A stretch of DNA of 64,000 nt from Vibrionales bacterium SWAT-3 (GCA_000169995.1 AAZW01000004.1:1-64000), one strand, 5' to 3'. Shown: positions 8,522-17,488, numbered from the stretch's first letter. Numbers and translations are program-made. The notes: a model not told the origin generated them from the letters alone.

Positions 8522-9609
8522 TAAATACCACCCTCACGTAACCATGCTTTTACTTGTTGTCCTTCAGATAAAACATCGACACCTGCTTCTACGATTAAGT
8601 CGCCCGAAGACAGACCATCAATCACATTACCGTGTTTATTCAGAATGACTTGTACCTTAAAAATCAGTTGCGAATCAGGGTTGTAACGCCAAAGTTCACC
8701 GTGGTCTGCCTCTTTACTGAGCCAAGCAGAATCAACAATACCGATACCGTAGTCCGATCGGTTTTTCTGTACTTCCACTTGCGCAGTCATTCCTGAAAGC
8801 AGGTTGATATCTTGTGGCTTTTCGATGGACACAACCGCTTGGTAGCTATTGGTATCTTCGTCGGGCTGAGTTGATATCTCTTTAAAGCGAGTTGGGATAC
8901 GAATACCGCGGTGACTATCCATCACAACCCACATGTTTGAGCTTGTTAGTTCTTGAATCGAACGGTCTTCGAGTTTCGAAACTGGAATAGAAAATGTCAC
9001 ATCCATTTCGCCGTTGTTCAAAATGTTTAGAACTGGCTGTTTCTCCGCAATTAGCTGATATTGCTTACCAAATACCATCGATACCACGCCATCGAAAGGT
9101 GCAACTAATGTCGTGTAGCCAAGGTTTGTTTTTGCTTGGTCCAACTCAACTTCAGCGGCAGTAAAAGTGTTAAGGGCTTGGTCGTAATAATCGGTACTCA
9201 CAAGCTTTTTCGAGTACAACTCCGAAGCCTGCTTGTATTGACTGTTCGCAAGGTCAAACTTCGCTTGTGCAGCATCAACCGCAATTCGGTAATCCGTTGC
9301 ATCTAACACGGCTAAAACTTGGCCTTTCTTAACTTCTTGTCCCATACGAACATCGAAAACTTCGATATCGCCACCCACTTGGAATGACAACGCAGCACGA
9401 TCTGTCGCGTCGACCTTTGCGATAAAGCTATCAAGATCAACATCCGTCTGTTGAGGGATCTCAAACAACTTTACGGGCTTAATAACCTGTACATTTTCTT
9501 CTGACTGAACCTTGTTACATCCGGCCAGAGAGCCTGCGAGTAACAGCGCGGCGATCACTGCACCTATCTGCTTACTTGTTTTGGCGTGAATAGACACCTT
9601 GGATTGCAT
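8521..9609 (-). CDS. RND periplasmic adaptor lipoprotein (first adaptor)
   Basis: First gene of the efflux operon, 362 residues. The lipoprotein signal ends in LAGC, followed by NKVQSEEN. The adaptor core is clear: DVRMGQEVKKGQVLAVLDATDY, a coiled-coil hairpin (AAQAKFDLANSQYKQASELYSKK ... AEVELDQAKTNLGYTTLVAPFDG) and a C-terminal membrane-proximal domain. GGAGA sits 5-6 nt before the ATG. It is a distant paralogue of the second adaptor. Operons with two adaptors usually need both, perhaps as a mixed hexamer. It is probably repressed by the divergent TetR protein. Confidence 0.88.
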   Translation of the reverse strand: MQSKVSIHAKTSKQIGAVIAALLLAGSLAGCNKVQSEENVQVIKPVKLFEIPQQTDVDLDSFIAKVDATDRAALSFQVGGDIEVFDVRMGQEVKKGQVLAVLDATDYRIAVDAAQAKFDLANSQYKQASELYSKKLVSTDYYDQALNTFTAAEVELDQAKTNLGYTTLVAPFDGVVSMVFGKQYQLIAEKQPVLNILNNGEMDVTFSIPVSKLEDRSIQELTSSNMWVVMDSHRGIRIPTRFKEISTQPDEDTNSYQAVVSIEKPQDINLLSGMTAQVEVQKNRSDYGIGIVDSAWLSKEADHGELWRYNPDSQLIFKVQVILNKHGNVIDGLSSGDLIVEAGVDVLSEGQQVKAWLREGGI

Positions 9610-9642
9610 GTTGCGTCTCCATTTAATTATTATGATTTACTA

Positions 9643-9700
9643 CACAGGTGTGCAGTATATTGAAAAATTGCAGATTCACAAGCTTTACTTTCCACCTGTG
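9643..9700. promoter_or_regulatory. Candidate TetR operator pair between pump and regulator
   Basis: CACAGGTG (9643-9650) and CACCTGTG (9693-9700) are exact inverted copies, each continuing into TGCAGTAT on its right side. They are the only clear repeats in the 141-bp divergent promoter region. A TetR dimer would be expected to bind here and control both directions. Assignment is by position and symmetry only. Confidence 0.55.
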
Positions 9701-9750
9701 CAGTATTTTTTATTTCAGTAAAAACAGTGTAGAATGTCGTAATCGGATAA

Positions 9751-10506
9751 ATGTGTGAAATGAAGATGACTGAAAAGAAGCAAGGTAGAAGAAGCGCAAA
9801 AGACGCTGAAGAAACTCGATTTCAAATAATGACTGTGGCTGCAGAGATGTTCTGTGACTCTGGTTACGAACGTGTTTCGTTGCGTAATATCAGCGAAAAA
9901 GCTGGTGTATCTCATAGCCTCATTCGCCACCATTTCGGTAGTAAAGAAAAGATATGGCACGCAATAAGTGATTGTTTACATGTGTATTTTCAATCTTACA
10001 TCAGTAAAATCATGCAGGAACTGCCAAAAGGTGTTGCACCGAATATTTCGATCTATTTGTTTGCCATGCGTCTGTTTACTAACATGATCCATTCTCGAAG
10101 ACCAATGCAGCTTCTCTCAGATTCTGTACGTCAAGAAGACAACCTCGTTGACTACTTTATCGATAATGTGGGCGATCTTGAGTATGAGATAAACATGCTT
10201 GCAGACCAATACAACAAAGCGAATCCGGAAAAAGCCGTCAATATTTATGAAATTAAATGGCAAATGATTATGTTCGCGAATGGCGCAGTTTGCCTAACTC
10301 CCTTCATGGAAAGTACCTGGAACGAAGGTGATATGGAGGCAACGGCTGAAGAAGCGCTAATGAAACACTGGCAGATGTTCAATAAACAAATGGTTAATCA
10401 ATTTGCTATTGAAAAAGAATGGGTACTTAACCCTAGCACTCTGGAAGAATTAATTTATGAAGTGCCGTGCGAGTGGAAATGTAACCCAGAACACAACCAC
10501 GACTGA
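9751..10506 (+). CDS. TetR-family regulator of the divergent RND pump
   Basis: A TetR/AcrR repressor-like protein. The N-terminal HTH spans roughly residues 15-65: TRFQIMTVAAEMFCDSGYERVSL, then NISEKAGVSHSLIRHHFGSKEKIW, which is the recognition helix and the diagnostic HFGSKE. The long C-terminal ligand domain has no signature I can name and ends in an unusual CEWKCNPEHNHD tail that could bind a metal. ATGs at 9751, 9760 and 9766 are all possible starts; none has a strong ribosome binding site. Its divergence from the efflux operon implies local control. Confidence 0.88.
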   Translation: MCEMKMTEKKQGRRSAKDAEETRFQIMTVAAEMFCDSGYERVSLRNISEKAGVSHSLIRHHFGSKEKIWHAISDCLHVYFQSYISKIMQELPKGVAPNISIYLFAMRLFTNMIHSRRPMQLLSDSVRQEDNLVDYFIDNVGDLEYEINMLADQYNKANPEKAVNIYEIKWQMIMFANGAVCLTPFMESTWNEGDMEATAEEALMKHWQMFNKQMVNQFAIEKEWVLNPSTLEELIYEVPCEWKCNPEHNHD

Positions 10507-10540
10507 CATCAATTCCAGGTAAAAACAATTTGAACGATAC

Positions 10541-10580
10541 AAAAACGCGCCGTTACATCATTCATGTAACGGCGCGTTTC
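10541..10580. terminator. Bidirectional terminator, tetR / rhlE
   Basis: Sixteen-base perfect stem beginning AAACGCGCCGTTACAT (10543-10558) and closing at 10564-10579, loop CATTC. A-runs and T-runs flank it on both sides. It serves the two convergent genes. Confidence 0.88.
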
Positions 10581-10605
10581 TATTGAAAAGGTTCAGAAAG
10601 CCCGG

Positions 10606-11877
10606 TTATCGGCGAGCCTTACCGCGATTTTGGTGAATCTTGAGCTTTGCTTTCATTTTACGCTTTTCTGCTGAACGGCTTTTACTGCTACCACCTCGCT
10701 CAGGTGACACATCTTGCTCGGGGCTAGGTTCAAAGCCCTTTAGCCACTCTTGAGGTAGACGTGTATCGAGTAGTCGCTCAATTGCGCCCAGCAAGTACGC
10801 TTCATCGTGGCTCATAAGAGAAATTGCAAGGCCACTATTACCCGCACGGCCTGTACGACCAATACGGTGTACATAGTCTTCCGCCTTGTAAGGCATATCG
10901 TAGTTCACCACTTGTTCAAGCTGCTGAATATCGATACCACGGGCAGCAACATCGGTTGCGATAAGTGCTCTTACTTTACCTGATTTAAAATCGTCGAGGG
11001 CTTTTTGGCGAGCACCTTGGCTCTTATCACCATTGATTGATGCCGCTTTAATCCCATCCAATTTAAGCTCTTTAACCAAAGCATCTGTGCCCTGCTTCGT
11101 CTTAGTAAACACCAATACCTGTTGCCAGTTATTTGAACCAATTAAGTACGCTAGTAATTCACTTTTGCGCTTCTTATCGACTGGGTAAACCATCTGTTTA
11201 ACCGTCTCAGCAGTGCTATTGGTTGGTGTCACTTGAATTTCACTTGGTGACTGCATCATGCGGTGCGCAATGGCTTTGATTTTGTTGTCGAACGTTGCCG
11301 AGAAAAACAGAGTTTGTCGCACTTCATTCATACGCGAAAGAATACGTTTGATATCTGGCATGAAACCCATGTCTAGCATGCGGTCAGCTTCATCTAATAC
11401 CAATACTTCTGTTTGGCTCAACATGATGTTCTTAGTGAACATGTGGTCTATCAAACGACCCGGAGTCGCAACTAAGATATCGGCACCTGCACGTAGGTTA
11501 TCGGTTTGGACCTTCATGCTCACTCCACCATAAGCCACTACCACTTTAAGGTCTGTACCCTTTGCGTAGCTAGTTACGTTATCAAACACCTGTTGTGCAA
11601 GCTCTCGCGTTGGCACTAAAACCAGAGCACGAACTAACTTAGGGTTTGGAATAACGTTATCTTTGGTTGCGAGTAATCTTTGAATAATTGGCAAGCCAAA
11701 AGCCGCTGTTTTACCCGTACCCGTTTGAGCACCAGCCAGCACATCTTTGCCCTCTAATACCAAAGGAATCGCTTGTTCTTGAACACTGGTTGGAGCCGTA
11801 AAATTAAGCTCTGATAGCGTAGCAAGTAGATGCTCAGACAATCCTAGTTGGTTAAAAGATTTCGTAGATTCAGACAT
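10606..11877 (-). CDS. rhlE: DEAD-box ATP-dependent RNA helicase, RhlE type
   Basis: A 423-residue helicase that remodels RNA, associated with ribosome assembly and RNA decay in this family. All core motifs are readable in order: Q motif (FNQLGL ... TAPTSVQEQAIP), motif I AQTGTGKTAA, Ia PTRELAQQ, Ib TPGRLID, II DEAD in VLDEADRMLDMGF, III SAT, IV VFTKTKQG, V ATDVAARGIDI, VI HRIGRTGRAG. The tail is short and basic (SKSRSAEKRKMKAKLKIHQNRGKARR), as in RhlE. The upstream ribosome binding site is weak. Family is certain; choice of RhlE over other DEAD paralogues is likely. Confidence 0.9.
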   Translation of the reverse strand: MSESTKSFNQLGLSEHLLATLSELNFTAPTSVQEQAIPLVLEGKDVLAGAQTGTGKTAAFGLPIIQRLLATKDNVIPNPKLVRALVLVPTRELAQQVFDNVTSYAKGTDLKVVVAYGGVSMKVQTDNLRAGADILVATPGRLIDHMFTKNIMLSQTEVLVLDEADRMLDMGFMPDIKRILSRMNEVRQTLFFSATFDNKIKAIAHRMMQSPSEIQVTPTNSTAETVKQMVYPVDKKRKSELLAYLIGSNNWQQVLVFTKTKQGTDALVKELKLDGIKAASINGDKSQGARQKALDDFKSGKVRALIATDVAARGIDIQQLEQVVNYDMPYKAEDYVHRIGRTGRAGNSGLAISLMSHDEAYLLGAIERLLDTRLPQEWLKGFEPSPEQDVSPERGGSSKSRSAEKRKMKAKLKIHQNRGKARR

Positions 11878-11934
11878 AGTATGATGCTCAAAGATTAAAT
11901 AGGCGCGGATTGTAGCAAACCTGCATTACGCTGT

Positions 11935-12546
11935 TTACCTTTCCTTTTGATTTTTCTGTAATTGGAGTGCATTAAACTCGTTTGCTTCCTTCAAAACCAT
12001 GGGATAAAGCTCATTAAAGTGACACTGCAACGTATCATAGTGACTTTCTAAGTCAGCATAGCACGCTTTAAGCAGACCGAGTTTGGGCCTTCTCAACGCC
12101 ATTCGTTGTAACACCATTTCTATGGATGACATCTCTTGATAGCTCTCTAACCACCTCTGCTCAGCCATTTTTTGGTGAACAGTAATAAAGTGCTTAGGCC
12201 AATGTGGCTCTTGGTGTTCAAAGATCTGCTGATGGCTGTCGGAGCAAAAATGCTCAAGTGTTTGTGTCGAGAACTGAGCCCAATGATTAGCTAAGCAGTG
12301 GTCCCAGAATACATCGAGTGCAATAGGCGCAAAGCGCTTTGTTTGATCTGAAAAGAGAGATTTGGCAGAGCGAGACACATCATGTCGGTCAGTATAGCTA
12401 TCGACAAATCGATGAAGTCGAATGCCATCAGAAAGTGAGTCTGAATAATATTTATTTGGGTCGCCTTTAACGAAGTCACCTAACAAGTTTCCTGCTAGGT
12501 CGCTCTTACAGTGTTTGGCGATGTGAAGGTGTGCGAGAAAGTTCAT
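11935..12546 (-). CDS. acpH: Acyl-carrier-protein phosphodiesterase
   Basis: A 203-residue DUF479/AcpH protein that removes the 4'-phosphopantetheine arm from holo-ACP. Conserved stretches are MNFLAHLHIA, LAGNLLGDFVKG, SDGIRLHRFVDSYTDRH and ALDVFWDHCLANHW. The His/Asp residues typical of the HD-like metal site are all present, and length matches E. coli AcpH (about 193). Its ribosome binding site (GAGG, 4 nt before ATG) lies inside a long stem (see 12551-12620), so translation may be gated. A small gene of the same strand ends 137 bp upstream. Confidence 0.87.
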   Translation of the reverse strand: MNFLAHLHIAKHCKSDLAGNLLGDFVKGDPNKYYSDSLSDGIRLHRFVDSYTDRHDVSRSAKSLFSDQTKRFAPIALDVFWDHCLANHWAQFSTQTLEHFCSDSHQQIFEHQEPHWPKHFITVHQKMAEQRWLESYQEMSSIEMVLQRMALRRPKLGLLKACYADLESHYDTLQCHFNELYPMVLKEANEFNALQLQKNQKER

Positions 12547-12550
12547 TGAA

Positions 12551-12620
12551 CCTCATTAAAGTGTCGAGAACTAAGTAACATGGTAAACGTACTTGTTTAT
12601 CTTCGCGAACTTTAATGAGG
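12551..12620 (-). promoter_or_regulatory. RBS-sequestering hairpin in the acpH leader
   Basis: CCTCATTAAAGT (12551-12562) and ACTTTAATGAGG (12609-12620) are perfect 12-bp complements, and pairing nearly continues inward through TCGAGAA / TTCGCGA. On the minus strand the 3' arm contains the acpH Shine-Dalgarno GAGG. In the folded mRNA the ribosome site would be fully paired, opening only by a ligand, protein, temperature or upstream translation. The sequence and pairing are seen; the regulatory role is inference. Confidence 0.6.
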
Positions 12621-12683
12621 ATAGCTTTTGGTATGACGAGTGAGCGAATCAGATTTGCTCAGTATAAGAATTGAAATGAAACG

Positions 12684-12812
12684 TTAGTTAGAAGATGTAA
12701 AAAGCTCTTCTGCTAACTGTTTAACTGTCTGTTCGTAGTCAGATAAATCAATGCCAATTTCCATAGCATCTAACAGTTCAAGACTTTCGTCATTATAAGA
12801 TTGGTCACTCAT
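12684..12812 (-). CDS. Small acidic protein, 42 aa
   Basis: A short gene with a strong ribosome binding site: AGGGGG lies 5 nt before the ATG. It encodes MSDQSYNDESLELLDAMEIG, then IDLSDYEQTVKQLAEELFTS, then SN. The product is highly acidic and mostly predicted helix, with no Cys, signal peptide or membrane segment. It faces away from tyrP and precedes acpH on the same strand. I do not recognise the family. The ribosome site and clean codon use argue it is real; an adaptor or regulatory role would be guesswork. Confidence 0.62.
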   Translation of the reverse strand: MSDQSYNDESLELLDAMEIGIDLSDYEQTVKQLAEELFTSSN

Positions 12813-12833
12813 TGTGCCCCCTCTATTCCTTGG

Positions 12834-13097
12834 TGTGGACGTGTTGTCCAATTAACTAGTGCACCATCTTGGACTTATATTATGTCACTTTGATGAACGC
12901 ACTCTACTCTACCCATTCCATATTTATAGCTTGAAGCTACTCGCGATCATCAGCGCTTATCTACGCTAAAGGGGTATACGCGAACGACATATGTACTGCG
13001 ACCTTACACCAAGTACAACAAATTACTCTATAAATTTTGAAGCAGATCATGGTCAAACGTTTGCTTCGCCCTTTTAAGTGCCTCGACCTAAAATGGA
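12834..13097. other. Upstream region of tyrP, no gene seen
   Basis: Spacer between the divergent 42-aa gene and tyrP. No further reading frame or RNA gene is apparent. The TyrR box lies at its right edge. Confidence 0.4.
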
Positions 13098-13115
13098 CGT
13101 AAACATAGATTTACA
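13098..13115 (+). promoter_or_regulatory. TyrR box upstream of tyrP
   Basis: CGTAAACATAGATTTACA matches the TyrR consensus TGTAAA-N6-TTTACA at 11 of 12 fixed positions. It lies about 145 bp before the tyrP start. In E. coli, TyrR represses tyrP with tyrosine and activates it with phenylalanine, so similar control is expected. Confidence 0.75.
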
Positions 13116-13259
13116 GTGGATATTTTTAATTACATTAGATATTGCATTTGGAATTAAACTCAATCAGAATACTTCAAAATCGAGATATTCTTTGGGTTTA
13201 TGCGCTTAAGCTAGAAGAATTACAATGAAAACACACTCTAACGTAAAGAATTATATACA

Positions 13260-14483
13260 ATGAATAAATCAAAGGTTTTCGGTAGTACTTTGATCATTGC
13301 AGGCACAACGATTGGTGCTGGCATGCTCGCTCTTCCTCTTGCTTCTGCAGGCATTGGCTTTTCAACTTCACTTTTCTTGATGCTTGGTTTGTGGGCATTA
13401 ATGGCGTTTACAGCATTATTAATGGTTGAGCTTCACCAATTCGTGGAGTCCGACGCGACCCTACACACACTGGCTCACACGATTTTAGGTACTAAGGGGA
13501 AATGGATTGCGAGCTTCGCTGTTATGTTCCTGTTTTATGCTCTATGCGCAGCCTACATCGCGGGCGGTGGCGCACAGTTTAATCAGCGTATTTCAGATAT
13601 AGCGGGTATTGAACTGAACGGCCAAGTCACGACTTTACTCTTCACACTGCTAGTAGCGGGCGTTGTAACCATTGGCACACACAGTGTTGATAAAGTAAAC
13701 CGCGTTTTATTTGGTTTGAAACTGATCGCTATGGTTCTGGTACTTAGCTTCCTAGCACCAAACATCACTTCTCAATACTTACTGAGCATGCCTTTACAAC
13801 AAGGTCTGATTGTCGCTGCTATCCCAGTTGTATTTACTTCTTTTGGTTTCCACGGCAGCATCCCATCGATCGTTCGTTACCTAGATGGCGACGTTCGCTC
13901 TCTACGCAAGGTAATGATTGTTGGCTCTGCGTTACCTCTGGTTATCTACGTATTCTGGCAGAGCGTTACTTTGGGCGTAGTAAGCCAAGAACAACTGTTG
14001 TCAGACACAAGCTTGGGCGCGCTTTTAGTTTCGCTTTCGCAAACGGTGCACCAATCAAATCTAAGCGTGATTGTTGGTGTGTTCGCTGACCTTGCACTTC
14101 TTACCTCATTTATTGGCGTGAGCTTAGGTCTATTCGAATTTATGGGTGACTCGCTCAGCAAAAAACTAGGCAGTGCAAAGCGCGTTAAAACCTCTGTTAT
14201 CACCTTCTTACCGCCTTTAGGCTTCGCCCTGTTTTACCCACAAGGTTTCATCATGGCGCTGGGTTATGCTGCGATTGCGCTTTCAGTGCTGGCGATTCTT
14301 CTACCTACCGTAATGGTATACAAAGTTCGCTACACAAATTTCTCGGTAAAATCTCACGGTACAGAAGCGACTTACCAAGTATTGGGCGGAAGCAAAGCGC
14401 TATTTTTAGCGGGTAGTGTTGGCGTATTTATCATTGCGATTCAAATCCTTATATCAGTAGGGTTATTACCTTCACTGGGCTAA
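13260..14483 (+). CDS. tyrP: Tyrosine-specific transporter
   Basis: A 407-residue HAAAP-family inner-membrane permease with about 11 membrane segments, importing tyrosine with protons. It tracks E. coli TyrP closely: GSTLIIAGTTIGAGMLALPLAS at the start, MPLQQGLIVAAIPVVFTSFGFHGSIPSI in the middle, ITFLPPLGFALFYPQGFIMALGYA near the end and GLLPSLG at the C-terminus. Length matches the family (about 403). It is a single-gene unit behind a TyrR box. TyrP is preferred over Mtr or TnaB from the overall match, especially the FHGSIPSI region. Confidence 0.88.
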   Translation: MNKSKVFGSTLIIAGTTIGAGMLALPLASAGIGFSTSLFLMLGLWALMAFTALLMVELHQFVESDATLHTLAHTILGTKGKWIASFAVMFLFYALCAAYIAGGGAQFNQRISDIAGIELNGQVTTLLFTLLVAGVVTIGTHSVDKVNRVLFGLKLIAMVLVLSFLAPNITSQYLLSMPLQQGLIVAAIPVVFTSFGFHGSIPSIVRYLDGDVRSLRKVMIVGSALPLVIYVFWQSVTLGVVSQEQLLSDTSLGALLVSLSQTVHQSNLSVIVGVFADLALLTSFIGVSLGLFEFMGDSLSKKLGSAKRVKTSVITFLPPLGFALFYPQGFIMALGYAAIALSVLAILLPTVMVYKVRYTNFSVKSHGTEATYQVLGGSKALFLAGSVGVFIIAIQILISVGLLPSLG

Positions 14484-14631
14484 TAACGGGTTACGTAAAT
14501 GATATAATTGATCGAGATCTCATTAATGACATATCCATATCATTAATTTTCACAATTACTCGGCTTAAGTCACATTTTTATTGAGGTCGGTTATTTAGAG
14601 TCCACGGTAAAGGATTTACCGTGGAGTTTTT

Positions 14632-16056
14632 ATGAAAGAAGTACAATTTCGAACGATAGACAAGCTGTTTATCAAAATGTCTATCAACGATAAGTTTTGG
14701 GTTATTTTCTTAATCTTTTTCGCTGCAGTAGCAAGCTTATCTGGTCTCAACTATGTCAATAAAATGGAGCAAATTGACACTAGTGCAAAACAACAAGCCG
14801 AATACCAATTACAAGGCATTTTATCAGCCTCAGATATCCCAACTAGCGTAAGTGGCGTTACCCAACAATCAAACCCTCACGCTACAACGATTTCAGATAA
14901 AGGCGTTGTTACGGCAACGGCAATCGGTACCGATGGTAAATACTATTCACTGACCCTTCCCAATTACGATACTCAAGACCAAAAACAGCAAGCACTGTAC
15001 ACTTTATTACTCAGCTTTTTATGGTGTGTCCCTTTCGGTCTTTTCTGCTACTGGGTTGCCACGTTCTTAGGTGGCGCACTTTGGGTACTTTATACAACAA
15101 CTCAAAAGATTGGAGATGGCGATTTAACCTCTCGACTCGGCTTCCACCCAGGACGTGATGAGTTTGGAACGATTGGCTGCGCACTTGACCGATCAATGGA
15201 TACTCTAACCGAACTGGTAAACAACGTTAACCAAAGCGCCGCAACGCTTAGCGAAACCTCTTCTTCTTTTGAAACTGAGATGAAGCGCAGCGAGACACAA
15301 ATTATGAGTCAAAACGCTTCGCTAGACTCTGTTGCAACAGCAATGGACCAGATGACAGCTTCTGCAAACGAAGTATCTAACATTTCAGCACGTTCGACCG
15401 AGCAGACGGAGCAAGACGCACAACAAATTAACGACAGCCACGCGAAGGTACAACAAGCAATTTCAGAAATAACGACCCTCTCTTCTTTGATCGAGCAAAC
15501 CTCTTCTTCTGTGACCAGCTTGAATGTGAACACCAGTCAAATAAACGAAGTGATAACCACAATCAATGCTATCTCAGAGCAGACAAACCTACTCGCATTG
15601 AACGCGGCCATTGAAGCAGCTCGTGCGGGCGAACAAGGACGTGGTTTCGCGGTGGTTGCTGATGAAGTAAGAACGCTGGCTAGCCGAACTCAATCCGCAA
15701 CGGTAGAGATCCAAGCTATGATTGAGCGGTTACAACAAGAAAGCCAAAACATTGCAAAGATTACCGAGCAAACCGTCGATCAAGCTCAGACCAGTAGCCA
15801 GCTGATTTCAAACATCGGGGACGACGTAAACTCAATTGCTGATTCCGCACAAGCACTAATGGACATGAGTATTCAAATCGCCACATCTGCTGATGAGCAA
15901 AGTAACGTAGCGAATACCATCGCCGCAGAGCTCAATGACATTCGCAGTCAATCCGATGTAATAAAAGAAGTCGCTCAAAACTCATCGAACGGTGTATCAA
16001 AGCTTACGGACGCATCGATTACCCTATCTCAGACTTTAGCGAGATATCGCACTTAG
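14632..16056 (+). CDS. Methyl-accepting chemotaxis protein, short periplasmic domain
   Basis: A 474-residue transducer. TM1 is near residues 22-42 ([17 protein letters not shown] form: [17 protein letters not shown]). A short periplasmic part of about 75 residues follows, then TM2 ([22 protein letters not shown]). HAMP comes next ([16 protein letters not shown]), and the cytoplasmic signalling hairpin tip is typical: [20 protein letters not shown] then [14 protein letters not shown]. The small sensing domain lacks a recognisable Cache or 4HB fold, so the ligand is unknown. There is no CheR-docking pentapeptide at the C-terminus (ends ARYRT). It is monocistronic with a terminator behind it. 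Confidence 0.9.
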   Translation: MKEVQFRTIDKLFIKMSINDKFWVIFLIFFAAVASLSGLNYVNKMEQIDTSAKQQAEYQLQGILSASDIPTSVSGVTQQSNPHATTISDKGVVTATAIGTDGKYYSLTLPNYDTQDQKQQALYTLLLSFLWCVPFGLFCYWVATFLGGALWVLYTTTQKIGDGDLTSRLGFHPGRDEFGTIGCALDRSMDTLTELVNNVNQSAATLSETSSSFETEMKRSETQIMSQNASLDSVATAMDQMTASANEVSNISARSTEQTEQDAQQINDSHAKVQQAISEITTLSSLIEQTSSSVTSLNVNTSQINEVITTINAISEQTNLLALNAAIEAARAGEQGRGFAVVADEVRTLASRTQSATVEIQAMIERLQQESQNIAKITEQTVDQAQTSSQLISNIGDDVNSIADSAQALMDMSIQIATSADEQSNVANTIAAELNDIRSQSDVIKEVAQNSSNGVSKLTDASITLSQTLARYRT

Positions 16057-16133
16057 ACTAACGAAGATTAGCGTCATGGCGCTGGAAAATAACAATCGCC
16101 AGCTTCTGAACTAGGAAAAATTGAAAGCAAACT

Positions 16134-16161
16134 AAAAAGGACTCGCTATGAGTCCTTTTTT
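16134..16161 (+). terminator. Rho-independent terminator after the MCP gene
   Basis: AAAAAGGACTC-GCTAT-GAGTCCTTTTT is an 11-bp stem ending in T residues, 78 bp past the MCP stop. Confidence 0.85.
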
Positions 16162-16341
16162 AATAAAATTCGCCAATGTCATTACATTTATCATGGTTAC
16201 TAACGATGAGATTATCATTACCATGAAGCAAGTCGCAAAGGAGAGAATATAAGGGAGCAAAACTGTCTAATAAACGAGCTTAGGAGTAATCTAGCTATAC
16301 GGGTCTTTTTTCGCTTACCCTCTTGCTGCAGGTGACACATA

Positions 16342-16557
16342 ATGAATAAAACAGAAGCACCAAACACCGAAGACGTGACATGCCCTTTATGCCAACATGA
16401 CGAATATCTACTCTCAGAAAATGGAGAGAAGTTTACTTGCGCATCCTGCGGATTTCACACAAAACAATTTAGTAAAGTACTTAGCCTTCAATTGGGCGCT
16501 AACCCACCAAAGCTGCAGAGCTCGGTTTATCACCACTTGAGCAGTGCTTGCCATTAA
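16342..16557 (+). CDS. Small zinc-ribbon protein, 71 aa
   Basis: Two CxxC knuckles, CPLCQHDEYLLSENG... and CASCGFHTK, spaced 17 residues apart, make a compact zinc ribbon in the first 45 residues. The tail has no motif I recognise. AGGTG lies 8 nt before the ATG. The last 59 bp overlap the 3' end of the convergent HAD gene, so the C-terminal sequence is constrained by both frames. Function is unknown; zinc ribbons of this size often bind nucleic acid or partner proteins. Confidence 0.65.
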   Translation: MNKTEAPNTEDVTCPLCQHDEYLLSENGEKFTCASCGFHTKQFSKVLSLQLGANPPKLQSSVYHHLSSACH

Positions 16558-17227
16558 TCCAAACGGAAATTTCTTCCAAACTATAGATATCCTGAGCCGC
16601 CAGCTCTGCTGTGTCGGCTTTTGGAGCATCACTTAATGTCTCATCTACATTCGGTCTTAATCTGAACGACTGAATACCCGCTCTTACACCTGCTTCAATA
16701 CCTTTCAAGGTATCGTCAACATAAATACACTCATTAGGTAAAAAGCCCATATTCATTGCGGTATACATGATCAAATCTGGCTCCGGTTTCCAGCTGTTTG
16801 CATCAAACGCCGAAAACACTTTCCCTTTAAAGTCATCAAGCATACCTGTCATTGCGAGAGAAGATTCAACTCTAGATTTAGGTGCATTAGAAGCAATACA
16901 AAATTCGATGTCTTGATGTTTGAGGAATTCAATCAGTTCGATAGCGCCATCCATCGGTTTCAAGTGACGTTGGAACAAGGCTTCTAATTCAGTGCGATAT
17001 AAAGGTTCAAGTGTATCAATGGAGATGGATAAACCAAGACGAGCCTGCGTGTCCATTAAAATATCTGCTAACTTCCCGCCTTGAAAGTGAGCGTAACAGT
17101 CGTTGAGGTTTAGGTTGGCCCCAAATTCGCTGAAGACATTGACTAAGGCTTGGCAGCACAGCTTTTCACTGTCGATAAGCGTGCCATCGCAATCAAATAT
17201 CACACATTTAGTCTGTTCTAACCGCAT
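16499..17227 (-). CDS. HAD-IA phosphatase, YieH (6-phosphogluconate phosphatase) type
   Basis: A haloacid dehalogenase of about 242 residues. Motif I is FDCDGTLIDSE, with the nucleophile Asp and acid/base Asp. Motif II is CIASNAPKSR. Motif III/IV is WKPEPDLIMY plus CIYVDDTLKGIEAG. The cap contains FQGGKLADIL, matching E. coli YieH (FKGVKLYEI). The start is set at 17227 (MRLEQTKCVIFDCDG) because GAGAG precedes it; a longer in-frame start at 17278 has no such site. The C-terminus extends past YieH and overlaps the zinc-ribbon gene. The substrate is inferred from family. Confidence 0.8.
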   Translation of the reverse strand: MRLEQTKCVIFDCDGTLIDSEKLCCQALVNVFSEFGANLNLNDCYAHFQGGKLADILMDTQARLGLSISIDTLEPLYRTELEALFQRHLKPMDGAIELIEFLKHQDIEFCIASNAPKSRVESSLAMTGMLDDFKGKVFSAFDANSWKPEPDLIMYTAMNMGFLPNECIYVDDTLKGIEAGVRAGIQSFRLRPNVDETLSDAPKADTAELAAQDIYSLEEISVWINGKHCSSGDKPSSAALVG

Positions 17228-17488
17228 AGTTCTCTCACTCAGATTCAATCCAAGTTTTATCCTATAGGGTTCTTTCAAAGTGAGGGATGACTGAGGTAAC
17301 AGTTTACGGATGCATGCTTATTTCTCTTCGCAAAATATGCAGCAGATCACCTTCTGAGTCGCCATAAGCAACAGTTTTCATCAAATTATCACCAGGCTCA
17401 CAGTATCAATGCCTGAAAGCTTTACAAAAAACTGAAGTTAATAGGAGAAAATATAAATCTTAGAATACAAAAATCGTTGTACGAAGTA

